Shown here: positions 14,214-27,700 of the stretch, in pieces
Numbering within the stretch: the first letter of the stretch is position 1
Layout: each line of letters starts with the position of its first letter
From: Membranipora membranacea
Taxonomy: Eukaryota > Bryozoa > Gymnolaemata > Cheilostomatida > Membraniporidae
DNA length: 64,000 nt
Direction of reading: 5' to 3'
Assembly: GCA_914767715.1 (NCBI GenBank)
Contig: OU612075.1
Span: forward strand, 4,898,001-4,962,000
Program-made: the position numbers and the translations under genes
Notes under the pieces: model-generated
The model's database searches: none
The model's input: the letters and a program-made list of their open reading frames with translations, nothing else
What the model was told of the DNA's origin: nothing

Positions 14214-15726
14214 ACATCCCCGTCGCACACTGAACACGTGATGAACTGTTACATATTTATCTCTGATCGATAGTTTATTAGCATGAGTACCATCACAAGG
14301 CATTTGTTGTGACGACCGGAGTTCAAGTCTTTTAATAAGGGGTGGGTACATGTTAGGTTCTGGCACTAAATTGACTCTAACCAGAGATACTCAGAGATAC
14401 ACATGATAATAGTGTAGTTTCAATGTCAGTGTGCCACCACCCCATACCCTGTAACTCACATTTCTGTGATACGGTAACAACTCAAGATCACTGGCGAAAG
14501 TTATATCTGTGTTGTGTTGTGTTACCATGTGTAACTCATTTTCATGCTCAAAACACTCTCAAACCTCCTCAAAAAATGTGTTGCCAAGCCTTGGTTTGGC
14601 AATCTTCCATGTAAGCGTAATGAAATCGACTATGCTGTCCCAGTGACGGTTGTAGTGACCCAATTATTTAAGAGGGAAGACTCCAACCTTTATTTACCAG
14701 GTACTACTTTGTCGATAACACAATTTAAATGATGACATAAACACTAAACCATTCCTTCAACGGCCATGTTGTTACTCCCATATTTTGTTATCGATAGAAT
14801 TTTAATTCATTTGTTATTTTGAATAACATATTATTGTATTCTTTTTGTCACGAAAAATGCCAGGTACCTACTTAGCATACAAGACATGTCTCTTCAATTC
14901 GCTGGCACGCAAACTTTTCCGAATCAGTGCAGCAGCCAATATTGTACTTAATTAAGAAAAAAACCTGTTTTATCTTCATATCATAGTATCCTTTGAACAA
15001 TGACTATGACTACTGCATTTTTTACTGCCTTATCAAAACCTTTTACCGACTTTGGCAATCATACTTACACTGTAAATAATATTTTACTGGATCAAATTCT
15101 AATCTTGCTAAACTTGCTGGATTAGATTTGATAAATTCAGTCTGACTGAATGAGTTTTAGAATTTAACAATGCTACATGTTATTGTATTTTTTTATATAA
15201 TACCATGTTTGAAAATGGTTTTCAAATATCTGATGACTTTGCATTTTTACATACACACATTTTTATTTTTATACTTCACTCTATTGTTATGAACTTAGCC
15301 ACAATATGCAATAAATAGCAAAAATTTGAACTCAAGTTCAGTCTGAAACATTTTAATGCAACACAGTCATGTGAAAGTTTCCTAGAATTTAATTATGATT
15401 TCAGAAAGATGAGCATCACAAAGTTTCAGACAAGTCTGATATCCAAGAGGTCAAAACAATTTAACTCAAGATGATTCTCAAAGCCAAAATAGGATGCAGA
15501 AGTAATCATCAAGATAAACTATCTCAAGCTGAAGTAATAATAACTTAAATTGCACTTAGCGAAGGGAGTTCATTGATCTTAGGATAAGACAGCATGAACT
15601 ATATTTGATAAGCTAGTAACAGACTTCATCTCCTTTGCAGAACTCAATGATTAACTGTTGACTCATCCTAGTCTTAGTTCCTGCTTGCAGGTCCTAGTCT
15701 TGGTTCCTCGTTTGCATATTCTAACC
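14214..15726. other. Convergent 3' intergenic region between the GPI-protein gene and LARS1
   Basis: No coding sequence is visible. An AATAAA on the plus strand at about 15310-15315 and its complement TTTATT at about 15262-15267 could serve the two converging transcripts. If so, their 3' untranslated ends would overlap by a few tens of bases. A B-box-like GAGTTCAAGTC near 14319 hints at a SINE remnant. Confidence 0.5.
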
Positions 15727-18700
15727 TTAGTTCCCGTTGGTAGTACTAGAGGGCTTAGTAGCTGTATACACCATCTTAGTCTGCTCTACGGATTGACCTC
15801 CCATGGTCATAGTGACAACCCCCTTATCAGTGAAGCTGAAGGTGGCCGAGTCGGGTACGGGTACAAGCCCCTTCAGTGGATCATCAGCTTTAGGCATGGT
15901 CCTCGGGCCGACCACAGGGTCTGAGTAGTGATATAATTCCAGCTTGTAAGTCTCTGCAATAAAATGAAACTATGAGAATAATGAACAATATGTGTTATCA
16001 TAAAAGCCGCACCTTGGCTAGATTAGGTTCATATCCAACTGATCTACCCATAGACTTAGTAATAAGTCTATGACCAGTGCACATTATACATTATGAACTT
16101 ATAGTCACACTTATAGTCACAAATTTCAACCTCAAATTCAAAATTGAATAAGTGGCAGCTTAACATTCCACAATGAAAGAAGCTTATATATGCATTAGAA
16201 ATCATAATAACCGGTGCATCTTCTGAATCCTAAAGGTGAACTACTGATGCATTTTGTTGATCGGGTTTTTTCAGTCTAAAAGGGGACAACTCCCAACTGT
16301 GCATAAAAATCATTTGGAATCTGGGTCATGCCCAGAGAACTTTTGATTTACATTAAATCGGATACTGGTAGGCTCATCCATCCTCACTGAGGATTGGCTG
16401 AGACAAAGTAACCGTTAAGCTCTAAGGTGAGCATAATTTGACTGGTACAAACTTTATCTCTTGCTCCTCACTACGATGTTTGAGAGTATTTAGATCCCTC
16501 TTACTCATCACTCACTCATAAATAACTCAGAGAGCGATACCTCAGCAATATACTAGATGACTCAGATGATTTTTAGAGTTAGAGTGAGCTGTTTTATCAA
16601 ATTATTTTCTGTGTCCAGGGATTGTTATCTAAGTAAAATGATGTCACCATTGTTGAGAATTTCCCCCTTTTCCCTTTCTTCTTACAGAATTGAAACAGTA
16701 TTTACGCTTACCCTTCAGAAGTAAATATAAGTTAGATTTTAGATCAGGTAGGTGGGACAACTACCATCAGTTTCCGTAAGCTAATGTGGGTGTGGGGATT
16801 TATACAAAATAAGGAAGTTGAGTAAATTATAAGTTTCACTATTTCAAGCCTGCACAAAAATGGCCAAATTTCCTCCTGCTACGGGATGTGGCATGTGATA
16901 AGACAACTTGATTTTAATCAACCTTATCAAAAGTTAACTCTTCTAGGGTGTCACAAACCTTTGATAAGCTTATCCATTCTAACCATCCTAGCCTTCATCT
17001 TGGCAGGTGTATCTTTCTGATAGACAGGCAGATTCATTGTGAATGTACCGTTACACATCTGTGGGTTGGCTAGATAGAGCTCGGCCGATTCAGCATTTTT
17101 GTACACTATGAATGGCTTGTCAGGACAGCATTCCTCTCTGATCTTATCTTCAGCTTCTGATGAAAAGCGCAGCTCTAGTCCTTCAACCTGAGATATAGAA
17201 TATCATAAACTATAATATGACAATTGTATTATGGAAAACCAACTTAGAGTCTATGTGTGTTTTTGGAGAGTAAGCAAAATACCTGCAAAATTTTTCTCAA
17301 AAATTACATCACACAATCCCAACAATATATGTTGCTTGTACACATTCACCATTGATGGCATTGCTGTAGAACTAAAGGATTGAATGCCTTTTTTATTGGA
17401 TAATGATGGACCCACCAAAAGAAAAAAACGCCAAGTTCGCACACAGTTGCTGCGTTAGACAGGCCGACAAAAACCACTTCTATCAGACATGACTGTTTAC
17501 AAAAAATTCAAGGTTGCAAAAGTTTAACTGCCATCAAGGGCCTCTTAACCCCACATTAGAGAGTTCAGTAACAGAGATAGATAACATGAGAATAACAGGG
17601 AAGTTTGTACAGCTCAGCTCGTTGAGAGTAATATTACTCATCTCTTATCATAACAATGCGTGATGATGATACGGATGATATGACTTGCATGAAACATCAG
17701 ATTGTTGACACAGCATGACAGTACACAAACGCACCTACTTTAAGAAACACTGAAGCCGTGGCTACACACGCCACATTTTCAATAGGATTGGGGCACTTTT
17801 AGTACGGCCAGATGCATAGGATAGCTAGGTTATATCTGGGAGATGCCCCGGTATGGCTAACAAACGTGTTCGTACTATCCGTAGTACCACCAGGAAGGCT
17901 TGGCCTTAATACAATAGTTAGAGCCTCACGCTCTCTTCCCCTAGCCCATGGCTCACTTTCCCAGACAGGGAGAAGAAGGGGGGGGGGGGGTATAGCATTA
18001 CACTGGTCATATGACACGAGTATTTGTATCAATTTGACCAAGTATTTAACATGTTCCCACCCTTAAACAAAGTCAATGACTTCAGTGCGAACCCCAATTT
18101 AAGATGTTAAAGCTACAACATGGTATTCATGTTCCAGCTATCAGATGAACACACAAGTGCTACAATAGCTGTCTTGACAAGCTTTGTCCCCCAACCACGG
18201 GGTTAACTTCTTTCCCAACCAATAAAGTTTGTCAAGACAGGCTAATGCTACACGTGCCAATATTGTCACCCATGTTCAGCGTGGTGGGCAGTTCAGCTGG
18301 CTGAGCGAGCGGGGAGGTGAGGGGGATATTACTCTTATCTCACTCACAGTATAGATGACACAGAGTAGTAAACAAGTACTTCACATGTACCCGCCATTAA
18401 AATTGAACTCGGGTCATCGTCTCCCCAAATTCCTTCTGATAGTACTCATGCTAAGTGACTTAGTTCACTCTCTATCGATCAAAGATATACATAGAATAGT
18501 ATATCATATGATCAGTATAGATGACACAGAGTACATACCTCCAGAGTAAATATGAGATAGCTGATATTATCCTTGAGTATAGTCATCTCATCTACTTCAG
18601 ATGTTGTCCTCAAAGCAGATAAGCCCTGAGAGGCGACATTCTCCTACAATAACAACGTAACGAGCAGATGTTATCGAATTGTTTGTCTAGATAAGGTTCT

Positions 18701-21700
18701 CGCCAAGATTATTTTAGGCCAGATAATAACTCCTTTACAGAATATGTCATAAAATTAAAGGAACTCAAGCTAGGCTAGTTTGGATCCCTGTAGCTAGGTG
18801 ATGGGACATGCAAGTTTACTAAAAGAAGTGTTCTAAAGCTTTAGAAATTTCAAAACAGTGGATGTCCCGGCTCATTCATGTATCTCCAATTGAACCACCG
18901 AAGCTGGCATGGAAATCTTTTGAGTTTGACCCAACGCAACATGATCAAACTACATTCTTCAGCACTTCAGTATAGCATACTAATTTTCAGAAACTCTTAA
19001 TTCATGCTGTCATTGGGATAATCAACTAAAATTCACTTTCTGTCCAGGTTTTTGTGTTGTTGTTGAAACTCAAACAAAAAAGATTCTATCATTTGGAAGC
19101 TTAAGTAACAAACCTTAAGAAGTGCGACAAAGGGCATAATCTTCTTCATATATTTGCCCAGTGATTTCTCAGCTTTCAGAGTAGAAGCGATGACGTTATT
19201 ATCGGGGAGTTTACCGCCGTTCTCAGTGTGTAGCCTCTGTAGTGTGTTCAGTACAAACGACTGCCAAGGTGGGTACTCCTTAGCTACCCATATCGTAGCG
19301 TGTGACGGCTTCTTAGGAACCACTGCAGTCTTGCCTACAAAACATGATATTTAATATTATTATTATGCGTTTTATTGAGTTTTTCATATACATGATGTGT
19401 ACATGCATGTTATAAACAAAATAAAATAACAAAAAATGTTTAACCGCATATTGAATGAGAACCAACATGGTATTTAACCTTCTTCAATTACGCACAATGA
19501 TAAATGAAACACAGTTTCAGTCATAGGTAGATTAGATATAACGCTTTATCATTTGCAGGAACTCATAGTTTTTTGATTTACTTAGAAGTTGTCTCCTCTT
19601 AGATCATGCGGAGACAACTCTAAAATGAGAACAAAAAAATAGGAACTTGAACTGTAAGCGGAGTGTTTGGTGTGGTTCTGAAGCTGTTCTAAGGTGCCTT
19701 TCAGGAGATTGGTATATGACTAACGTTCTACGACTCTGCTGTTCCTATTACTTTCATGACTTTGAAAAACTTGAATTTTGATCAGTATATGTGGAATATG
19801 TGCAGAATGGATAGAATTTTTGTAATATCATACCTTTTCCAGCCTTTGGAGGAATCAGGAACTGTTTGTATCTTATTCTGAAGTCATGACAAGCATCCAT
19901 CAGGTAGTCACTGGATTTTAGCAGAAGTTCATCAACTGGTCCGGCTGCAGGCCATCGGGCATTCATTATAGAGCCTTTCTATAATGATGAATAAAAATAA
20001 GTAAAGAAAATGCTGCGAGGTGTAAAGTTGCAGTGCCCATTACTTTAAAGGAGTGGAGCATTCAAAAGAGGAACAGTTTGCTATATCAAGCAGGCTTGAA
20101 ATAGTGTAATCTCTGACTAGATAACATTCACTCAACCTCACCATTTTATATTATATACTTCCACCTTAGCTAGTGGAAATTGGGGCTAGCTAAAATTAAA
20201 CCAACATCAAACTAGCTAAACTAGCTAATAATTACACGTCTAAGATGTTTTAGATGGTTTTGTAGCTGGCCATCACAAAACAGCTGCTGTGGTTAGCTTA
20301 GTCCGCATAATACAAGTGTCTGCATGTTGCTGTGACCTACCTTGCCAATAAGAGTCCAGATATATTCAGTAACATGAGGACAGATAGGACTGAGTATGAT
20401 AATCTGTGTCTCTATAAACTTCATAACGAGGTCAGCGTGCATATCATTCTGTGTCAGCTCTCGGTACTTATCTCGGCTAGCCTGGAACTCAAAGAATCCC
20501 GTCCTCACGGCCTCCTTAAACAGCATCTTATCATAACTAGACTTAGCCTCTGTGATCCCTCTGTTCATCTCACTGGAGAGAATAATAATCTCAATATTAT
20601 GGTCAAGTAGAAACTGATGGAAAATATGTTACTTAAATTAATACTGTAATCTGTTGGAGCCATAGACTTAATAATGAGCCTTTATTGGTAAGTGGTATAT
20701 ATATATAAGTGGTTATATGGTTGGAGGAAACAAAACTGGGGCACTGAACTTGAAAATTGGTTGCTTGTGACACAGTTTTCTCGAACTAACTTCTTGAATT
20801 CGATCAATCTAAGTTGTAAGAAAAAAATTTCACTCCAGCAATAGAGAAAATCTTGCACAGAACTGGAACTCAAGAGTTATGGTTTTACAAGGTGTCAAAA
20901 TAATACAAATAGACAGTTTTCTGAGCTCTTATTTATGTCTCAATTCGGAGTTGTCCTTTCTCCAGTTTGGTACTTTTAATTTGATTTTTGATTCAGAGTC
21001 TGCACCATTGAAAACCCTGAGAGACAGGATTTCCAAAACATTGGGAGGCTTGAATGTTGATCAATCTTAATTTTAGTGATGAAACTCATGAAAAATTCTG
21101 CCAAATTGTCCGCAAAACTGGCAGAAAATGCTATAATTGACAATCCAAATACTAAAATGATTTCCCAAACTATGTCCATATGAGTTTTCAATGCTGCAGA
21201 TTCTGAAACATAAATCATTTTTATCCTATTATAAGCGGTTATCAAGAAAACCCTCTTTTCAGCACGTTATTCCTATGCGGCGTGGTTTAAAAGTACCAAA
21301 CTGGAGAGAGGACAACTCCGAACTGAGGCCTAAATCAGAGCTCAGAAAACTGTCTATGGACCCACTAAATCAGACCAGACCAGACCAGACCAGACCAGAC
21401 CAGACCAGACCAGACCAGACCAGACCAGACCAGACCAGACCAGACCCTTCCGTAGCGTTGAATCATATAAGTGAAAGTCTGCTTATCCAGACTGCACAAG
21501 CCAGATAGCACAATCCAGATTGCACAAGCCAGATAGCGCAATCCAGACTGCACAAATCGAGACTGCACAATATAGACTACATAAATCTAGACTACAAAAT
21601 CTAGACTACATAAATCCAGACCGCAAAATCAAGACTACATAAATCAAGACTACATAAATCCAGACTTCACAATCTAGAAGACTATACAATTCAGAAAACA

Positions 21701-24700
21701 TGATGCAGACTGCACGATCCAGACTGCACAATCCAGTTTGCGCAATTCAGACTGCACAATATCTAACCTTATAAACACTCTATCCATGAAGGAGTCAGTA
21801 GGCCCGGTCCTCATTGTGTCCCGCTCGGCCAGCATCTCCTTAACCCACTCGATAAGATTATACAGTCTAAGTAATCCAGCGTCGGCCATCTCTGATACAA
21901 AGTTAGCATCTTCTACTGTATCTCCTGCGTCAGCGAGGGACAGACGCATACCGTCCGCTGAGAAAGTGGCTATCGCCTCCGTCAGTGTGAGGAAGTTACC
22001 TTCTGACTTGGACATCTGAAATGAGAAAATGAGTTTAAATTCTCAGATTTGATACAGGGGCATTTATGTTAAGTAGCAATCATCTCAGACAGATCACACC
22101 AAGAGAAGCTTTTGGTAGTAGGTGAAAATCACTCCCTCTTTCAGTGTGATAATCTAAAAATAACCGCAAGGTGGAGCATAGTGGAGTCAAGTGTCTAATA
22201 GTTAGGGCGAGGATATTTCTGATTTGCTCCTGTTGAGCTATACATCTTATAGACAAGTCTATTAGGATCATAAAACTATAAGAAGTTCACTTTGGGTCTT
22301 TCACAACCCTACACACAGTATGAAGATAGCCCTTTGCCACATTGGAACAGAGAATTATGCGAGAGCAAGCAATGGTATAGGGAGCCTGGGCTTACAGGGC
22401 GGTTAGAAAATGACTTGGTGTGAAAAATTCAATCTTTCCTAAGGTTGTGAAATCAATCCAAAACAAGGTATCAAGTATCCCATCACATTTCCAAATTCAG
22501 GGTAGTCCTCATAGTTTACACCATTTGTTTGCAACAAAGAAGTCATGTCATGTGACGGCTAGAACAAGTTTAATCCAATTGCCTGCATTCTTGTTGCTCC
22601 CTTCCACTGGTCACGCCGCAGGCAAAGGCCTTTGCCTTTGACCTTTGCCTGCGGGATGACCAGTGGATCGGGAGCGACTCAGAATGCAGGCAAATGGACC
22701 AAACTTGGTCTAGCGGTCACATGACATGACTTCTTTGGTCTACCGCGGACTCCATGAAATGCAGGAAATCTAAAATCATCAGTCCTTTGAATGATCCAGA
22801 GGAAACAGAGACACAGAGAATAATATCTTACCTTTTTACTGTTGAGCAGTAGATGGCCGTTAGCCCTGATACCTTTAGGCCACTTGCTGCTATCATTAGG
22901 CCACATAGCCACATGGTTATACAGGTAGTAGGTGAGATGGTTGGGCACGAGGTCCTTACCCGACACTCTCAGGTCTATCGGGTACCAGAACTCAAACTCA
23001 CGGCGCATCTTAGCCAGCTTAGCGGGTGAGATCTTTGTGGATTTGGGTAGAGTCTTAGTCTGACAGAATATGTAATCCCACACCTGTAAAGAGAAGTAGA
23101 AAAACAATTTAAGCAAAGTCAACAGAGACAATTTCACAAGGTTGATACGCCACCAGTACCTAGAGTTGAAGAGTTAAGTGAAAACCACGTAACCCAGACT
23201 TAATAATTCATTTTAATTCAGACAAGGGCTCGTCAGCCAAATGTTGATGCTTTCTAATGTCACTTAACACAGAGTTAATGCGGACTTTATGTGACAGTAT
23301 TTTCGATTGAGCCGAGTGCACTGGTACATTATTCATGCCACTTATATTTGACTATCAGAGAAGACAGTACATTAATCAGAGGGTCTTGTGCCCTTTTTTT
23401 CATATTGCTGTTATTCTTACAAAGTATACACTCATGTATCATTATAACATAGCAAATGGTTAAAAGCCACAAAATAACAATACCACAATGAGTTATTTAC
23501 ATGGTGCAGCTTCTGATATAAAGCGATACAGGGGGTCTTTCAATTAGAAAGAGCGATGCATTACTAAAGCAAGTTATCACTATCACATCGCTCAAAATTA
23601 TCACTCACTTGGTCTTTCAATTAGACAAAATCGCTCACAAATCGCTCACTCAGAATGTATATAGTTCCATCAAGTGACTGAGCGATCTGAAAGCGAGAGC
23701 CCTAGCAGGTATCACTCACTCTGTGAGTGAACGATCAGATTGCGATTTTGGCTGTTTCTAATTGAAAGACCCCCCCTGTCTAACACAAGTTACTTATAGT
23801 CAGTCAGTATTGATTTTTATGTATTTATTTCATTTTTGCTTTTACCTTATTCAAGGGGGATTCTTTTAAGCAATTTTATGCACCCAGTCATCAACCACTG
23901 CAGCTCCGGCCTTGTAGCGCTATGCTTCACGCTGGGTTAAAGCTGTCAGTGGTTGAAAAGTTGCACTAATGCCTCGGAAACCTAGTCGTCACTATAAACC
24001 TCTTCCTATGCTGCACCTCGGTGCAGTCATCGTCTACCTAGACGGACAGCAAATATATATATGCACCCAGTAAAAAGTTTTTATTTTATGTAATTTTCTC
24101 TGGATAGAGGGTTTTAAAACTAAACAAACAAACATATAGCGCCTTACCTCTGGAGTCATCTGCTCGGCGGTTATACCGATAGGGCCGGGTACGGAGCCAT
24201 CAAAGTTACCAGGAGACTGAATTAGATGAGCCACTGAGTAGTAAGCGTTATAGATTGTCGAGTCTGATAGTGATTCTATCAGGTACTGTGGATCCCACGG
24301 CAGCTTTGTGCCTGACAAAACAAAAAATAAGATTAAATTAATATTATCATACATTTTAAACCATTTAAAGTAAACTGATAGATCATTCTTTGCGAGTCGA
24401 ATACTGCTGCAAAGACATTTAAATGTTTATATGGATGTATAACTTTGGCGGAGTTGCTGTTTATTCTTCAAAGTTTTGGAACTTTCATGACAGCTTGCAG
24501 TATGCCAGGTATTTGGTAATAATTTGAGAAATTGTGAAGGTGCTGTTTGCAGTTGTTAGATTGGTATGGAGCTGAATTCGAGATGAAAGCAAAAGTTTTT
24601 GTACCCTGTTGCATTTGTTATCATTCTGTTGGAGGGCTGCATGGTTTTTCACTGAAACAGTTGCGATAGAGCAGAATGGCACTATAGTAACTTGCTATGT

Positions 24701-27700
24701 TGGGTAACCTTACCAAGTCCGAAAGATCTGGAGCAGGCATGCTCATGCAACCAGTCTAGCGTAGCTACAAAGTTCTCGTTCACCGATTCGTTGAATGTCT
24801 CACATCCATCCAGAGCTTTCAGACATTCATTCTTCCAGCTCTCCTCACCATAGTCCAGATACCTGTAAAGATGGATTCAAATTAATTCCTCACACGGCGC
24901 AGTCATATACGGGTACATGTTCAATCATTGATAGCTATTCCCTCATTGACATTGTGAGAACAACTCCAAATTACTTTCACAAATTGAAAAATTGAAAGTT
25001 GTAAGGCAGGGAAAGAAGCTCATCAGCGATCAAGTAGCCAATAGCAAGTTTGTGAACGCATAAAGAACCAACAATTATGCTATAGGCAAACTAACTAAGT
25101 TACTAACTCACAGGTTTCACCGCCAAGGACAATTTCTTAACAAAATAAATAATCATGACTTGTAATTGTTAAGTCAGAAAAATGATTTCAATTTTAGGAT
25201 TGAGGTGAGTTAGTCTTACCACTGATCACAGAGAGCGACCACGCACTCATCGGCCGACCTTGACATAATTTTTTTCTCTGGCTCCATATATTTGATGGCT
25301 AGTCCTTCGCTATAAAGTTGGGTCTGTATGTCCTTCTTAACATCAGAGACCTTGCGTCCTTTATAACCCTCAACTATCATCACCTGTTAAAATAAGCATG
25401 GTATTGTGAATGAGCAGTTCTGGCAGCTCATCTTTTATTATTTACAAAATACAGTGCAGTGCACTTAAAAACTTCTGGGGACCACAAAAATTTGTCCTGA
25501 TTATGCAGAGTCTGAATTAGGTGACATTAGAATGCATTGAGATCTGGCTGAAGGGACCAATTTTCCTTGTCTGAATTATGAAGTCTGAATTAACCAGCTT
25601 ACACTGTATTGCGCTGCAAATTGAGGTATGGCCAATTTCAATCACTGTCTTTTGACAAAAATGGGCTAGTCCTTAATCTTAGGTCTAGTCTGAATTTTAG
25701 GCCATACACTATTATGTGGGTAGATGTTATATATAAAAGCCTCAAAGTCTCTATTTTTGTGACTTAAAGATTCAAGCTATCAAAATTTAGAGACACTCGG
25801 CAAACTCTGGCATGATGGCTACTTACACCACCATTTTTCTTTCCCGAGCTCAACTGCCGCATTGATCAGGTTAAGGTTCGAGCAAATGGCAAAAATCTGG
25901 TTGTGCACAGACTGATTATCTATAGTTGAGCCTGAAATATAGCTGGAACCTTCACCAGGAGAAGCAATTAGTCTTCAAGTAAGTAAGTGAGTTGAAGGTA
26001 AATACATTCAACTCACTTACTTACATACTCTCCATCTTTCAATAATAAGTAGTAACTATTTACCCCTTCGTAGAATCCCTTCATGTAGACCTCTGTTTTA
26101 GCCTCGGCTAGTTTATCTTTATCGTTTTGACTCTGAATCTTCAGTTTCTCACACATAGTAACAGCAGCTAGCTGTCCCATACCTGGTATGTCTATAATAG
26201 GTACAGGATCAAACGGCAGCACCTGCAGAAGATCAAAAGATACAATTAATCATTGAAAATGTAAGCCTCAGGAGCGTAAAAATACACAGAAATTTATATT
26301 GTATTGTATTGTGGTGTTTGAGTAATTGTGCACAGGAGTTGGCACCACAGAGTATATAATAACTCTATGGTTGGCACAGAGTAGAGGGCAACTCAGATAC
26401 AGTTAATATTTCCAATATGTAGCTTCAGGCGAAAATTGTTTCATCACTTGCCAAATAGGTTTTTCATCTCTGATTACTGCACATCAACAAAACCTGTCCA
26501 TCGACAGTTTCAAAAAAAGTTGCCTAAGAAAAAATATTCAAAAAGAGAAGATCACTTTTACTCAGATTCTCTAAAAGACGATTCTTGAAATGAAAATGAA
26601 GTGAAAGTAGATAATCTCTTGAGGTGTAGAAGTGAATAAATAAAAGTTGTTGTTTGATAATTATTCATTTGATGATGAATAATAGTCATTATTATTGACA
26701 ACTTTAAATATTTTTTTGCTTGCTCTGGCACATTTGGAAAAACATCCATTTAATGATGAGCATTGTTGTCAATAAATGTTTAAAAAAAAAACAACTTAAA
26801 TTACAAATAAATCAAGTCTTTAATCTCACCATGTGGTCGTCAATGTTATATTTTTGCCTTAGCGGAGCCTTCTTCTTCAGATCAGTGAGTGCGGCGTAGT
26901 CATCGGGAGAGTCAGACGGTACGGAGGTCACGACCCCTGTACCTTTGTCCTCTTTGATAGTCAGCATAGGCAGAGTGTAGATAGTCTTATAACTAGTCAG
27001 AGGTGCAGACAAGGCAGCGCCCATCAGATCCTGTAAAGATATGGTGCATGATTAGAAATGATTCTAGTTGTGCACATTATATTAATATTTTTTCACTCGG
27101 CATACAAGCCAAATTTAAATTGTTTACTTTACCAGAGATGATATTTCAATTTAAAAGTCAAGAATATTTGATTGAATGCCTCGCTCTCTGAAGACAGGAG
27201 GAAGATTATATATCAAAAGTTTGGCTGTAAGCTGAATAGAATATCGATAAAAAGTCTACCAGTATTCTTAAATAAAAATTGATGGGAGAGTGAAACATTG
27301 AACAAGATTGGGTCTGAGTGTTTACATACGAATGAACCATAAAGAACACAATAATTGAGGTATTAAGGCCAGAACCTCAAAGAAACCTACAGACAAGGCA
27401 CAAATAACTAGCAATGTTTACCTCTCCTTTCACGGGGGTGAGAACATCTACTTTGCCATTCTCAGCAGTGAAACCCTGATAGCTCATGTTCCTAGCAGAT
27501 CTACGGGTGGACACAAACACCTGCTCACCGCCAGCCTTCTCTAAGTTAACTTTGTGGGCTATGTACTCAATATCAGGGTGAATCCAGCAATTAGTCTGTC
27601 CAAACATAGTCTCAGGCCTTAGGGTTCCAGCTACCAGAAATACGGGGAGTCCGCCAGCTACAGCCCTTCAATTGACAAAGGTGATGTACATAGTTTGTAA

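Noticed and set aside
21191-21568. Open frames encoding QTRPD and VWSGL repeats
   Set aside because: They are translations of the (CAGAC)n microsatellite on the two strands.
22679-23137. 152-codon frame as an independent gene
   Set aside because: It is LARS1 exon 14 with read-through into both flanking introns, including foldback sequence.
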